Below are positions 11,541-24,666 of a DNA stretch of 64,000 bases, piece after piece (within the stretch, counting starts at the first letter, position 1; every line of letters begins with the position of its first letter). The position numbers and the translations under genes are program-made. This DNA is from Welwitschia mirabilis (Eukaryota; Gnetophyta; Gnetopsida; Welwitschiales), in NCBI GenBank assembly GCA_051453625.1, contig JBOZIK010000001.1, forward strand, positions 32,001,112-32,065,111, written 5' to 3'. The notes under the pieces are model-generated. The model was not told where the DNA came from. It made no database searches and worked only from the letters and a program-made list of their open reading frames with translations.

Positions 11541-14204
11541 CATGTTTTACTCTAAGACTTGCTCTAACGACTACTTTTTCACCTTCAAATGGCTATTTTT
11601 TAAAATTTTTTTTAAAAAAATATTATTTTTATAATTGTTTTTTATTTTAACCAACAAGTATATTTTCAACCAATGTCTTCTCCTTTTTTAAATGTTTTTA
11701 ATGTTTGATTTTTTTATTTTGGCTGAAGAGGGGCCTCATGTTTGCCTATATGATTGCTGCTACTTTCCATTTTTTAGCTTGTGCATTTTTGAACCTACAC
11801 TTCTGTCACATACTTGTGTATTAGTGCTTTCCACTCATCAACCCCAACACTTATAGGGCTTCTTACCAATCTACTCACTACCCTATAGTCACTCTATTTT
11901 GCATTTGGTACTACCTGCATCACGTTCATCCATGATGTCTTCTTTTTATGTACTCTATCTCCTTCTACTGAGCTCTCTATGCTTAATGCATTAGATCCAT
12001 GATTTACTAACCTCCTATTACACTTGTATTACTTAGTTTCTTGCCAGTTCTATGTTAGAGGATTTCCTCTATCGTCTGCATCATCCATCATCTATTCTTA
12101 CTCTTTTTACCAAATGAGTTATTACACTTTCGTAGCCTTTCATTCAGCTACAGTTTTTGTGTGATCTTTGCCTGCTCTTGTCCACACACCTACTTAAAGG
12201 AGTCTCCATTAATGCCTTCTCACATTTCTACCTACAAGCATTTCCCTCTTACATCACATTATGCTGCCTTTGTCTAACACCTTCACCATCTCTTATATCT
12301 CTTTGCATTTGCCTTCTGTTAGTACCTATCATCTATCATGTGTCTATAGTACATCCATTAAAGTTATTTTAATTTTTTTCATGAAGTGTATTATCATCAA
12401 CATAACATTGACATAATGGTTTTCATGAAGAAAGAGGTTTGAACTTTGATTTATAGTGGAGAAAAAATGAATTTTTTAAGAAATTTATGCTCTTTAAAAT
12501 TTTCTATTATGTGTACATGTGATTTTGTGCGAGCTTTTTCTAATTTCTGCACACACAGAAAATTGCTAGCTAATTGCTAGGTTTTAGATTAATTGTCCAC
12601 ACATCTGTTTAGCTGAGTTATTACTTAGCCATTAGCTTAGTCTCGCACACATAAGTGTTTTTTTATTTTTAACTAAGCTATTTTTGGACTTTTTTTTGTT
12701 TTCTTGAATTTTTAAGCATTTTTCACATTTGTAATCCATGAACTCAGTTCTTAAGCATTTTTTGGTGCTTGTAAAGTTTTTTGGACATTTTCATAATCAT
12801 TATCAGGCCTTAACCTCATTTTCTTCTCAATAAGTTAAGCTGGAAATATGGAGCATGACCCACTTGACTTGATTTTTTCTTTGACCTAAACCTAAGTTTC
12901 GTAATTTGGGTAGATTAAGCTAAGTTTAGGATGTTAAAAAAGATCCACTTAGTTTAATTATACTAAGTGATGTTTTCCTTTACTTTTTCTCACATTTAAA
13001 ATTTAAATTTTATGATTAAGATTTAAAATTAAAAATTAATTTCATTCTTAAATACATCACATTTTTCCACTAGCAATAAGTCTTAGTTAGTAACAGGTAT
13101 GGGGAGCCATATGTAGACATGGATTCATGTTAGGATAGCTATCTTCTGAGCTTATTATATAGTATTTATCTACCTTAATTATGAATTTTGAGCCATACAA
13201 AGAGCCATGTATATCTTAAGTGGAAATGTCCTAGGTGTCCCAAGGTCTAGATTTATGCATATGTCTTAGTAATCAAAGGTATATTAGGTGAAGACCAGAG
13301 TCATAGTGGTAGGATCTACATGAATTTTATTATCAAGTCAATAAGAAGTTATAAGTATAATCCATTATAAAATTTATTAAGCCTAAGGGATAAGTGAATG
13401 TTGACATTACATGGTACTCTCTCTTAAGGGGATATATAGCTGAATTAATTGAAATTGACTGATAGCTTGGATGACCCACTAAGATGCTACACATTTTATC
13501 CTTTTACTCCCTTGGAAGACAAGGGTACCATCCTTGGAAAGGATATGATTACTATTTATATTCAAGAGCAAACTTTAAAATTAATAAATCTATGTTTTCA
13601 TCACTCAATAATCAAATTAGATCCCTTGAATTAAAATTCACCTTGCTTACATGAAGAACTTTTTAGTAAAATACATTTGATTATTCTTGTGCATGTAGAT
13701 TTTTCATAGTTTAAGGGGTTTATCTTGATTATCATACATTATAATTTAGATAGATCACTCATATTTTTAGGATTAGTTCCTTTTTACTATGACTATAACT
13801 CTCTGTTGTGACTTCTTTTTCTTTGCATTGTAAGTTGAATAGATTACTTGAACTTATGGATGAGAGAGAAACCCATTTTTCCTATGACTATACCATTGTT
13901 TTCAATTATTTAAAGGTTTTCTTTTGTTATCTTTCAATTTTTTTTTTTTTTTTGGTATTGAATAGATTACTTTTTAGTAGTGAATGTGAGCAAGATCCCT
14001 CTGGAATTTAACTTTACCTCATAACTTATTAAACCTTTTCTNNNNNNNNNNNNNNNNNNNNNNNNNNNNNNNNNNNNNNNNNNNNNNNNNNNNNNNNNNN
14101 NNNNNNNNNNNNNNNNNNNNNNNNNNNNNNNNNNNNNNNNNCTCTGGAATTTAACTTTACCTCATAACTTATTAAACATTTTCTTTATCTTCTTAACATT
14201 TATC
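11541..14204 (+). other. Long leader of copia copy C'
   Basis: A leader of about 2.7 kb between primer site and gag. It starts C/T-rich (11740-12370). The part at about 12540-13640 aligns block by block with the leader of element C at about 19800-20880, for example the shared GAGCTTATTA, CCTTTTACTCCCTT and GAAGACAAGG. No common open frame exists in the two copies. A 100-N gap at 14042-14141 has duplicated flanks of about 45 bp and is likely spurious. Confidence 0.7.
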
Positions 14205-14489
14205 ATGGCTACATTATCAAAAGGTAGACTTTAGGTTTTCTCAAATAGCGTCAGGATCTATTAACTACCAAAATAATAGCAAATATTAGGATGACCTTAT
14301 ATGATAATTAGGTTGGAAGAATTAGAATGAAGACTTAATACCTATAATGTACATTTATGAATTTAGTAGAGATTTTTTCAAAGAAGTGCATGTTCATCTT
14401 CAAAATCTAGATGAAGAAGATGCATGACAAGCCATTAATTGCAAGCTCACATAGATAATGTAAAAATCAGTGGCCACTTTGCACAAAAA
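14205..14489 (+). pseudogene. Decayed copia gag start (copy C')
   Basis: An ATG at 14205 opens MATLSKGRL followed by stops. The segment aligns with the gag of element C (21302 onward) up to the shared CAGTGGCCACTTTGCACA, then meets a 100-N gap at 14490-14589. Nothing of pol follows on the other side, so C' is truncated. Confidence 0.7.
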
Positions 14490-14589
14490 NNNNNNNNNNN
14501 NNNNNNNNNNNNNNNNNNNNNNNNNNNNNNNNNNNNNNNNNNNNNNNNNNNNNNNNNNNNNNNNNNNNNNNNNNNNNNNNNNNNNNNNN

Positions 14590-16345
14590 ATACTTAACAT
14601 TGTAAACTAGTTTTCTCCTTCTATCGGGTTTTCTTTAAGGAAATTTGATTCAAAAAAAATAAATTCAAAAGGAGAATTTTGTGCACTTAAAGATTTCTTT
14701 TCCAATTCGTTCTCGATGTCTACTAGTCCTTTTCTAATGTTCTTTTCTATCAACAACCTTTTTTTTTATATTTCTTCTCTAGATTAACCATATCACAACA
14801 TCTTGCAAATAGAAAATAGCAGAAAATAGATTAAGAATAATGCTGTCATTCTATTTGTCAGGGAACGATAGAAGAAATAACTAATAGAGAAAGCAAAAAA
14901 ATAAAAATAGAGTAGAAAGCCGAATGCTCAAAGGAAATGCTATCTGTCATCTACCTTATCATCCAAATGGTAAAGGATATGATAGTGAGTAATTTATTTA
15001 TTAAAATACAAACACAAAAAACCAAAAACAAAAACTAAAATTATAGATTTTCATCCTAGTCATCATGGAAAATGATAGAGAGAATAATCACTATTTTATT
15101 ATCAAAAACAAAGACTGAACAAATACAAATAGAAAAAATATAGTTTCTAAATAAAATATAATGGTACTATGAATAAATAATCAAATAAAAATCTAATATA
15201 CTCACCTAAATAATGACAAATCTCATACTCCTCAGTAGCATTCCCTAGTAATGTCACTAATTTTTTGTGGTGCATATTTGTACAAGTTCTTTATACTCAA
15301 AAAGATTCTATCATTCATAAAAAAAAATAGCTTTCTCACATAATACAACAAACTAGTATGAGTGGGCATCAATTCGAATGTTGTATTCTCATTGAAGACT
15401 ATGAGACAAGACTTGGATTGCTTTCAAAAAATAAATAGAACCAAAAATAAAGAATAATGCAGAAAATAAAATGTGCAATACAAATGCAAAATGCAACCTA
15501 ATTCTAAATGCAACACAAAATGAAACTATACTATTTGCTTTTAGCCTTAACAAAGGCTGCCCTTGATGATATATATCACCCAAGAAATTATCACTAGATT
15601 AAGAATAATATAAACCATAAGGGTCATCTGATAAAATAATATATAATAAAGAAAATAGTATCTATATTAAAAAGATAATAGCATCTAGGTTACAAAATAG
15701 TCAAGCTTTAATAGAAGATGCACAGCTCTCCACTAAAGAAATGTCTTTCTACAACACTCAAGGTGGATCTATCATGCTTCAATCTCTTATTACAAGAATT
15801 TCTAGTGTAACGAAAATAGAGATGAGAGTTAAAGGGGTACTTATTTGTAATAAAACATAGCAGAAAATGACAAAATAAGGTACTCTAAAAATGCACTCTT
15901 TTACAAATAAGAAATGGATGAAATGAGCAAAGATCGACTGTTAAAGTTAGTTACATATTAGTATCATCCTGAGTGTCATCCGAATAACATGGGGGATGAC
16001 ATCTCATTAAAAAAGATAACTCAGAATAATAACTCTATAGTGATTCAATAGTCCACATCAGTAATTAATAGTTTTATTCTCCTATATGTCATGAGGACAA
16101 CAGAGGAGATGATAATATTCTTTGATCATTTTACAAAGGAAAAACTACCTTTCTATCAATAATCTTCCTTCAAGGCTCCATGTATCAAAATATGCCTTAA
16201 ATGCATTAAATCTAGGTGATAATACACATTTCTAAGATCTTATATTAATTCTCCAAAATCCTTAGAATTGCACCTAAACCTATATAAAAGTCCTACAAAA
16301 TAACTCATAAAGCCCATTAAATAACCGCAAATTGGCAGTGCAACA
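14590..16345 (-). mobile_element. Ty3-gypsy fragment: LTR, primer site and short internal stub
   Basis: On the minus strand the LTR runs 16345 to 15268, beginning TGTTGC and ending GCACCA. It is followed by a primer site (15259-15238) and about 650 bp of internal sequence without recognisable coding. It belongs to the same LTR family as the solo LTR at 9551-10788. The element is cut off near 14590 at an N-gap, so its remaining internal part and second LTR are missing. Confidence 0.65.
15238..15259 (-). other. Degraded tRNA-Asp-type primer site
   Basis: The minus strand reads TAGTGACATTACTAGGGAAT, which looks like the gypsy primer site TTGGCGCCGTTGCCGGGGA after C-to-T and G-to-A decay. The same CATTACTAGG core occurs in the primer site at 57004-57024. 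Confidence 0.5.
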
Positions 16346-17215
16346 AGGTTTATCAAGAAATATGCTCCTTCTTATTCACAACAAGAATTAAGTTGAGCTA
16401 AGTTTTAATCTAGAACCTAGATTTTAGGCTAAAAATATGCTTAATCTAATGAAGCAAAAATGAAGATGAGAAGGTGTAGTAGGGTCTTGAAGAGGTTTGC
16501 TAAGAAAAATACTCCTCCTCTTTTATAATAAGAATTAGATTAAGCTAAGGTTTAATCCAAAACGTAGATTCTATATTAATAACATGCTTAACCTAATGAA
16601 GAGAATGTAAAGATACTAAGGCACAAAACAGATGCTAAGACATTTGTTAAGGAAGACACTCCTCCTTTTCATAGTAAGAATAAGGTTGATTTGAGTTGTA
16701 ATTTAAAACCTAGGTTCTAGATTAATAACATGCTTAACCTAATAAAGTAAATAAAAAGATAAAAAGACATAGTAGGGACTTAGGAAAGTTTGTATAGAAA
16801 GATACTTCTTCTCTTTCATAATAAGAATTAGGTTGATCTAAGGTTTAATCTAGAATTTAAACTCTAGATTAAGAATGTGCAAAACCTAATGAAGTGAATG
16901 CAAAGATGAAAATACATAGCAAAAAATCAAAGAACTTCATCAAGAAAGACACTCCTCCTCTTTCATGATAAGAATTAGGTTGAGCTGAGATCAACCTAAA
17001 ATATAAGTTCTAGGTTAATAACATGCTGTACCTTATGAATTGAATGCAAAGATGAGAAAGCATTGTAGGGATTCAAGGACATTTTTAGATTAAGTTAAGA
17101 TTTATTCTAGGACTAATATTTTGAATTAATAAAGTACTTAATCTATTGAATTCTTTAAATTAGTTTAAGCTAAGGTTTAATTCAAAACCTGGCTTCTAAA
17201 GTAATAAAGTGCTTA
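16346..17215. repeat. Tandem array with 147-bp period
   Basis: The anchor GAATTAGGTTGAGCTAAGG recurs at 16385, 16532, 16678, 16825 and 16972, spacings of 147, 146, 147 and 147. Each unit contains TAATAACATGCTTAACCTAATGAA and ends with a pyrimidine-rich ACTCCTCCTCTTTCAT block. Two shortened units follow at about 17087 and 17160. Units differ by scattered substitutions, so the array is old. It starts directly at the end of the gypsy LTR. Confidence 0.9.
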
Positions 17216-18289
17216 ATATAATGATTGATAAACATGAGATTGATTAAATATTTAATGTAAAACTATGATTATAAATTAATAAGTATCTTAATCTAATTAA
17301 TGCAAAATATTTGATGATATCACATACTACTGAATTTCAAGAAACTAATCAGGTATGTATTTCAGTTATTTTATTAATATGATACCATTTTTTCTATTAA
17401 TATGAAGGAAGATGATGACTCTGAAGAGTAAAAAGATCTTGAGATAATTTAATATTTTTTTAGATTAATTTTTAATTAGTTTAATATCTCTTTAATTAAC
17501 TTCAAATAGTTTAATGAATATTTAAAAAGCAAAGGTCCTTAAATAGGTATTCTTCATACTTTATTTAATATCTTCATTAAGTAGGTAATACATGTAATCA
17601 TAAAACACTTATTAAACGATAATAAAACTATAAATTATGAAACTTACCTCATCTATATCATTGAATCATCATCTATAATCTATCTTACATGGTTTTCTAA
17701 AATCATAGTGATCTCCTACTTTACCAACTTCCACACTTTCCATTCTTCTCTCGAAGCTTTGTCTAATACCATAAAGGTTAAAAGATGCTTATTTTAACTT
17801 CATACTTATCTAAATAAATATGTGCATCTAGAGTGTTGAATCTTCTCACAAGTAACTATTATGATAATAATGTTATATATCCATCCTATTCTTCTTACAG
17901 AACTATCCATGAGGTGCTTCATGCCTTAGATTCATTTATACTAGAAGATGAAGGTAGAGATAGGTTTCTTAATAGGGTCATATCTTCATGATTTAGTTTG
18001 ATTATTTATCATCTTGCTAGTAAATACCTAAGGCTAAGAGTAGAAGAATTTCATCTACAAATTGATTATGAAGAGTCAAGATACGATGTTGCATTAGGAA
18101 AGTTAGCTAGATAATTGTAGGAGTTAGAAAGAATAGTCAATTAATTATAAGGCATAAATATAAAACTTAGCTGATAACATTTAGCTTTAATAAAGATAAT
18201 ATTAAGAGATTAATTTGGAATATAAGAAGAAACTAGAAGGGGATTATTGAAAATTTTAATGAAGGGAATCATTACAAAAGGGATTACTA
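17216..18289. other. Unassigned stretch, may include U3 of element C
   Basis: AT-rich sequence between the tandem array and the R/U5 of element C. It should hold the U3 part of the 5' LTR of C, but I cannot align it with the U3 of the 3' LTR (35390-35690), so no boundary is given. No coding evidence. Confidence 0.4.
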
Positions 18290-18456
18290 CTAAGATTAGT
18301 ATACACCACAATTCCATATCTAGAAATACGTAAAAATCCTAGTGGTGTGCTTTCCTATTTAAGAAATTTATCTATTGAATAAAGGAAGTAAGAAATAAAA
18401 TTTATGATTTGGAAATCTTGTGCTCTTATTTTTTTAACCCTCTTATTTTCTAAAAA
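18290..18456 (+). repeat. R/U5 of the 5' LTR of element C
   Basis: Contains CCTAGTGGTGTGCTTTCC and AATAAAATTTATG in the same order and spacing as the LTRs at 8555-8726, 11360-11526 and 35690-35857. The end is decayed to TTTCTAAA. Confidence 0.7.
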
Positions 18457-18457
18457 T

Positions 18458-18469
18458 TAGTATCAGAGA
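18458..18469 (+). other. Primer binding site of element C
   Basis: TAGTATCAGAGA differs from TGGTATCAGAGC by a G-to-A change and a decayed last base. It directly follows the LTR remnant. Confidence 0.8.
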
Positions 18470-21301
18470 TTTTAAGCTAGGGTTCCTAGAGCTTGTTGGT
18501 CATTGTTAAGTTTTATAGAACTTCTTCTAACCTTTATTTTCTTTTTCCATTTTTTTCTTAGGGAGCTTGCATGTCCCATTACATGCTTTGTACATTCTTT
18601 AGAGTGTGTTAGATCTATTTTATAAGTTTTAGTTATTTGAAAGTAGCATTGGAGACTAATTTTCTTGAAGTTTCCTATGATATCCCTCTTTCCCTATAGT
18701 CATTAAATTCTAAGGCCTTTTTATGCCTCCTGTTGGCTCACTTTTGAGCTTGTTTTGACTTTTTTTTGTCTTATTTTTAAAGTTTGTTCAAGTTTCTAAA
18801 TATTTCTTTGAATATTTTTAATACTATAGAGCTCAGCTATCTTTAACTCATGTAGTTTTCTTCATTGCCTATCTACCACATCCATTGCTACTGTTGCATA
18901 CACCTTATGCATGTTAGCCTTTATGCCACTAAACTGTGCCTTGCTCTAATGCCTCAATCTATTATGTGCTTCTTTCTATTGTGATAATCACTTTGGTTAC
19001 CCCTGTACATAGCTTGATCTGCTTGTGACCACATCATATGCCTAGGCATAACTACCAAATCATTTTCTTGCCTTTCCACTAATTTTCTTATTCTTAACCT
19101 TGTCCATCCAGTACCTTGTGCCTTTATTTGTGCTCAACTATATTGCCTTCCTATGCTTGTATATTGATACCTCCCTATACTACTCCAAATTTTTCCCTAT
19201 TGGCTGGTGTTATTTTCATCTATGATACTCTATCTTTCCACATGCTATGGCTTATCATTGCTTATCATGGTTCTTTAATCACTAGCTCTTTATCTATCTA
19301 TGTTCTATCAGCTCTTTGTTAATGCATCAACTCTATTTGTCACTATAATTCTGATCCATCTTGTATTTTATTTTTCTTATCTACCGATCGTGGTTCTCCC
19401 ATATGTAATTGGGCTTGACCCTTATCCACTTCACTTCTATATGGTCTATGTGCTACTCTCTATAATCTGTACTACCTAATTGCATTCTTTAGTAGTATAG
19501 ATTTAGCACCACTGCATTGGTGCTTACCCCTAGTACATCATCATTCTACTTATGCATTTCTTAGTATTATTCTTCCTATTGGCTAACAAGCCTATCCATT
19601 ACTGTTTACTATTAATTTTAGTATTTTTTTCCTATTTGTTGAAGCTTATCATCCAACTTTGAATTGAAATCCATTTTTATTTTTCTAATCTAATTTTTGT
19701 TCATCAATAAATTATTAGTATGATGGTTAAAGCATTAGTTTATCATAGCAATTCTTAGTAGTTTATAAAACCAAATTTTTTTCAAAATTTATGCTGGCTA
19801 TTTCTAATTAGTGCATACGTGTGAAATTTCTTAGCCATTATTATTTTTAGTGCACATGTAGTTTAGTTAGCTATTGCTTAGCCATTGTTCCTATTTATGC
19901 ATACTAGCCGTTTTAAGCATTTTTGTTATTTTAGGTCATTTTCTTAATTTTCTTGAGTTTTGTGGGCAATTTCTAAACTTATAAGTCCCTTACCTTAGTT
20001 TTTAAGCATAGTTTTTATGCACTTAAAGGATTTTTGGGATTGTTTTACTAATTGAAATCCCTTAACCTTTTTTCTTTTTTCATTAAGTCAAGTTTGAGAT
20101 GTGGAGCAAATTCCAATTGACTTAATTTTTTTTTCATTTAGACTATTTTTGTGATTTGTATGTTATGAGGTAAGTGTAGGATGTTGAATAAAATCCACTT
20201 AGCTTAGCTATAGTAGATCAGACCCTATCCTCATGTTTGTTTTTGGTGTTTTTCCCCTTTCTCTTTCTCATACTAGCATTTAATTTTTTTGTAATTAAGG
20301 TTAAAATTGAAAATTACTTTCACCTCTAAACACATCAAATTCTACATTAATAATAATTTTTAGTTAGTGGCCAGTAGGAAATCCTTATTTGGATAGAGAT
20401 TTAGATTATGCTACACTACCCTTTGAGCTTATTACACAGTTTTAACTAACTTAACTTCTCTTAAGTGAAAATGTTCCAGATGCCCTAAGGTCTAGTTTCC
20501 TACATATGTCTTAGTACTTAAGGCTATATTAGGTGAAATCTAAAGGCATGGTAGTATGGTCTACATGGATTTCATCACTAAGTTAATAGGAAGTTATAAG
20601 TGTAATCAATCTTAAAATTTACTAAGGTATAAGTAGATCACAAAAATTACATGATACTACCCCTTAAGGAGGTATATAGTTAAGGTAATTAAAACTGATC
20701 CATGACTTAGATGTCTCACTGAGATGATTCACATTTTTGTCCTTTTACTCCCTTAGAAGACAAGGATACCATCCTAGAGAAGATGTGATCACTACCTGGA
20801 TTTAGAAGTAGACCTTAAAACTGATAAATCTACCTTTTCATAAGCTAATAATCAAATGATGCCCCTTCATGTTAAAATTTACCTTTCTTTTATTAAAATA
20901 TCTTAATAAATAACCTTGTTTGTTCTTGTACATCTATATTTTTCATGGTTTATGGGGTATTTATCTTGATTGTTATACATTTTCATTTGGATAGATCACT
21001 TGGATTTTTAAGATTAATTCCTTTTTGTTGTAACTATACCTCTCTGTCATGATCTCCTTTTTATTTTATTTATTTTTCATTATCACTTAGATAGATTACT
21101 TTAAACTTGTGGATGTGAATAAGATCCCTTTTTCAAGTTACTATACCATTTTCTCCTTTCTTTGGATTTTTGAATGAGTTTTTAATGTGTTAGAGAGATT
21201 TTTTTCCCCTCTTTTAGTAGTAGAAGTGTGCAAGATCCTTCTAGAATTTAACTTTACCTCACAACTTGTTAATTTTTATTCTCTTTTTTTGAATATTCAT
21301 C
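18470..21301 (+). other. Long leader of element C
   Basis: A stretch of 2.8 kb, C/T-rich at first (18830-19620), then a part collinear with the C' leader (about 19800-20880 against 12540-13640). The open frame at 19116-19322 is not conserved in C' and is not supported as a gene. Confidence 0.7.
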
Positions 21302-22170
21302 ATGACCTTAACATTGTAAGGTAGATTACAAATCTTACCAAAGAGCTTCACACCCATTTTAACTAACACCTATTTAACTACCAGAATCATGTCCAATCTT
21401 AGGATGATCTTATATGATGATCAAAATTGGGAGGATTGAAATGAGAATTTTATTTCAAAAATGCACATATATGGTTTTGATATAGATTTTTGTTTAAAAG
21501 AAGAGCATGTCCATCTTCAAGATTCAAATGAAGAAAAGGTATGGACAGCTATTAATCGCAAGCTCATGGAGATAATACAAAAATCAGTGGCCACTTTGCA
21601 CAAAAATTTGGTTGATAGAAGTAAGTTTAATTATACCAACTATTGTACTTTATGTGATAAAATTCATGCAAAGAATGATCTAGAACTGATTAATCTCATC
21701 ACGAGCATGAACAACCTTTATTATAAAAGGGGGAAATGCATAAGCTTGTAGCTTAAATGATAGATATTAAGGCAAGGGTTAATAAGATAGATCGAGTAAA
21801 TAAAGTATGAATTCATTACATCAACTTGGTTCATTACTATTTAGAGGATTTATATTTTGTATCTATATTCTATCTCTTTATGGAAGTAAGTGGCTAACTA
21901 ATATGAATTTGACATGCTTAGTAATGATCTTATTGTCATAGAAGCACAATTTAACTTCCTAGATTCCTTAGTCTCTGATGCGGTATTTGAAGTTTATCAT
22001 TCTTGAGGACTTCTTTATCAACATAAATAGTCTTCTAGCAACTCTCATTCACTTAAGGTATTGCATCATGAAAAGTATAAGAATCCATAGAAAGAGCCAA
22101 CTATGAAGCCTAATTAGACTCAGCCAAATAAGAAGTAATTAAATTTAGCATGTTGCTACTTTGAAAAAAC
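21302..22170 (+). pseudogene. Copia gag relic of element C
   Basis: The frame starts at the ATG at 21302 and has a stop five codons in. A 96-codon open piece at 21461-21751 is part of it and includes WTAINRKLMEIIQKS. The same block, with the CAGTGGCCACTTTGCACA stretch, is present in copy C'. Past 21751 the frame is broken by stops. It would encode the capsid of the virus-like particle. Assignment rests on position between leader and protease and on conservation between the two copies. Confidence 0.7.
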
Positions 22171-22349
22171 AAATATTAGTGATAATGATGTAGAAGACAA
22201 GGTCATACTCTGGACTTTATGTTGGGTACCTTAGAATAAAATGGAATTTACACCTAACATCAATGTAATTACTAAAGAATATAAATCCCTTAATAATAAA
22301 AATTTTGAGTCACATGCAATTTTTGGTAACTGTAAATTTATGGATATGA

Positions 22350-23430
22350 GTGAGCACATACCTATTAACAAGACATGAATTCTTGACATAGATGTTACTT
22401 GTCATATAACCTATTGATGTAATTATTTTAATGACTTTGTCATAGCACCAAGTTAGGTTAATTTGGCAAATAAAACTCTAGTTCTAGTGGAAGGCTATGG
22501 TTTGATTACCCTTAACTTAACATTACTCTCTTCATAGACTCTTTATAATGTTTTGTATGTGAATTCTTTGAGGTTACATCTTCTATCTCTTTTCAATTTG
22601 GTACAAGAAGATGATGAAGCACTAAGTGGATATTTATGATTTCAATTAAGAACTGGTTATGAAAGTCTACATGAGTAGAAAGCTTATTTATCTTTAAGAT
22701 TATATCAAAATATGATAGATTGCTTACATAATTTCCTAAGATGAGATCTCTCCCTTACTACTGTGGCATGCTAGACTAGGACATCTTGTTATCGCATCAT
22801 GAATATGATGCATGAGAATGGCCACTAGCTTTTTTCATCCATTTCATAAAATTTTCCTTAGTGTGGTGTATGTCTAATTGGAAAATTAATTAGATAATGG
22901 TTTTCAACAAGTAAGTGATATGCTGATAGAAAATATTTACTTAGTCATAGTGAGCTATGTAAACTTATGCTAGTTTCCACTCCCCATAGCTTTTATTATT
23001 TTATATATTTTATTGATAACTATTCCTAGATGATTTAGATTTATTTTATCAAGTCCAAATATTAGACTTTAAACATTTTCAAAAAGTTTAAACTCAAAGT
23101 GAAAAAGCAATTTGATTGTATAATTAAGAGTTTTCACTCTGATAATGATGGTGAGTATACACCTATTGAGTTTAAGGACTTTCTTACTTCTACACAAATT
23201 TATCATTTAAAGATCTATCTTGGAACACCTTAATAAAATGGCATTTTTTAATAATTTAATTGCATAATTATGGATATGACACATTTCATAATGTAATTTA
23301 GTGGTTATAAGACCTATTTTTGGGGTGAATCAATGAATACAAATATGCATCTTCATAACTACATTGGTTGATACACTAAAAAAGGAGTATCTCTAGCTGA
23401 GAAATTATATGAGTTCAAGCTAAAACTGCA
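22350..23430 (+). pseudogene. Copia protease, GAG-pre-integrase and integrase relic (element C)
   Basis: Protease near 22376: ILDIDVTCHITY matches the copia pattern ILDSGATxHIT, with the catalytic Asp kept but the following residues changed; LYNVLYV follows at about 22540. The HHCC zinc finger reads WHARLGHL (about 22765) and CGVCLIGK (about 22862). The integrase core keeps FIDNYS (first Asp) near 23008 and HSDNDGEY (second Asp) near 23140, then GTP, NGIF and YFWGES near 23310. The region of the third acidic residue is broken by stops. Several frameshifts and stops make it inactive. Confidence 0.85.
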
Positions 23431-24039
23431 CCACTTTTAGTATTTGATTGCAAGTGATATGTCCATATTGCACACAAAAATTATGAAAAATTTGGAGTAC
23501 ATGCTCATATTAGCATATTTTATGGGATATTCAATCAACCAGAAGGGTTATCGAGTTTATCTCCTAAAGCATTATAAGAGCATTATTTCTTGTAGCATCA
23601 TCTTTTCAAAGACTTCAATCAATGATTCTTAGCTTAATCTTTCAAAGCTCTATTTTTGCTCTAACATAGTAACTATTTTAGATGCTTAATATCCTATAGT
23701 TAAGGAGGGAGATGTAGCCACTAGTTCTACTCTAGTTTCTTCCATTAATATGACTTTTTTGTAACCTATAGGAATTGCGTAATTTGATGCGCTATGCACT
23801 CTTAATCATGGTTCCAATAGCAGTTTAGTAGGTTCTCTGACTGAAGAAGTTGAGGTTACCTATAAGCAATATCTAATTACTTGGTTATAATATACTCTTT
23901 AAGGTGTTCATAATAATGAAAAGGGTAAAACTAGAACTAGACATGGCTCACATACCTCTCATAATAATAATGATGATAAGCCCCATTTGAATGTTGAAGG
24001 TTAAGCAATCTCATGTAAAAATGCTATTCAACATCATCA

Positions 24040-24666
24040 TTAGATAAAAGTCATCTAAGAAGAATATGATAATATTATTGAAAATGATACTTGGAAGTTA
24101 ATAAACCTTTATTAGGATGCACAAAATTACCAAACAAATGGATTTTCCATAATAAATATAATGTGGATAATACTCTTAAGCAACATAAAGCTTGGCTTAT
24201 TGCTATAGGCCTATGACAAGAGACAGAACTTGACTATAATAAGTTTTTACTTTAATAGAAAAATGGACTACCATTAGAATAGTAATTACCTTGGTAGCAA
24301 AAAAAGGATGGAAGATTTATCAATTGGATATAAAGATTGTCTTTCTTCATGGGGACTTAAAAGAAGAAATTTACATGACGCAACCAAAGGATTTTAAAGA
24401 AAGGCAAAGAATACAAAGTATATAAATTAATCAAGTAGAGCATGGTATAATAAGCTTGAAAATTATTTAAATTCCTTTGAATTCAGATTATGTAATTGTT
24501 AAGATGTGGATGTCACATTATTTAATAAATCTGATAAACACATAGTGGTATAGTAGATGATATGCTGATAACTAGAAGTGATGAAAAAGATGTGAAATAA
24601 AGAAAAATCACATTGAGTAGGTATTTAAGATTTCTAATATTTAATTGGCTAGAATCTCCCTAGGTG
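24040..24666 (+). pseudogene. Copia reverse transcriptase relic, 5' part
   Basis: Shows the Leu-Pro-Asn-Lys-Trp motif region (NKWIFHNKYNVDNTLKQHKA, 24128 onward), then KKDGRFINW, and the catalytic YVDD box as IVDDMLIT at about 24550. The frame stops at the CACTA insertion, where the last codons before 24667 read SLGV. It continues at 34500. Confidence 0.85.
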
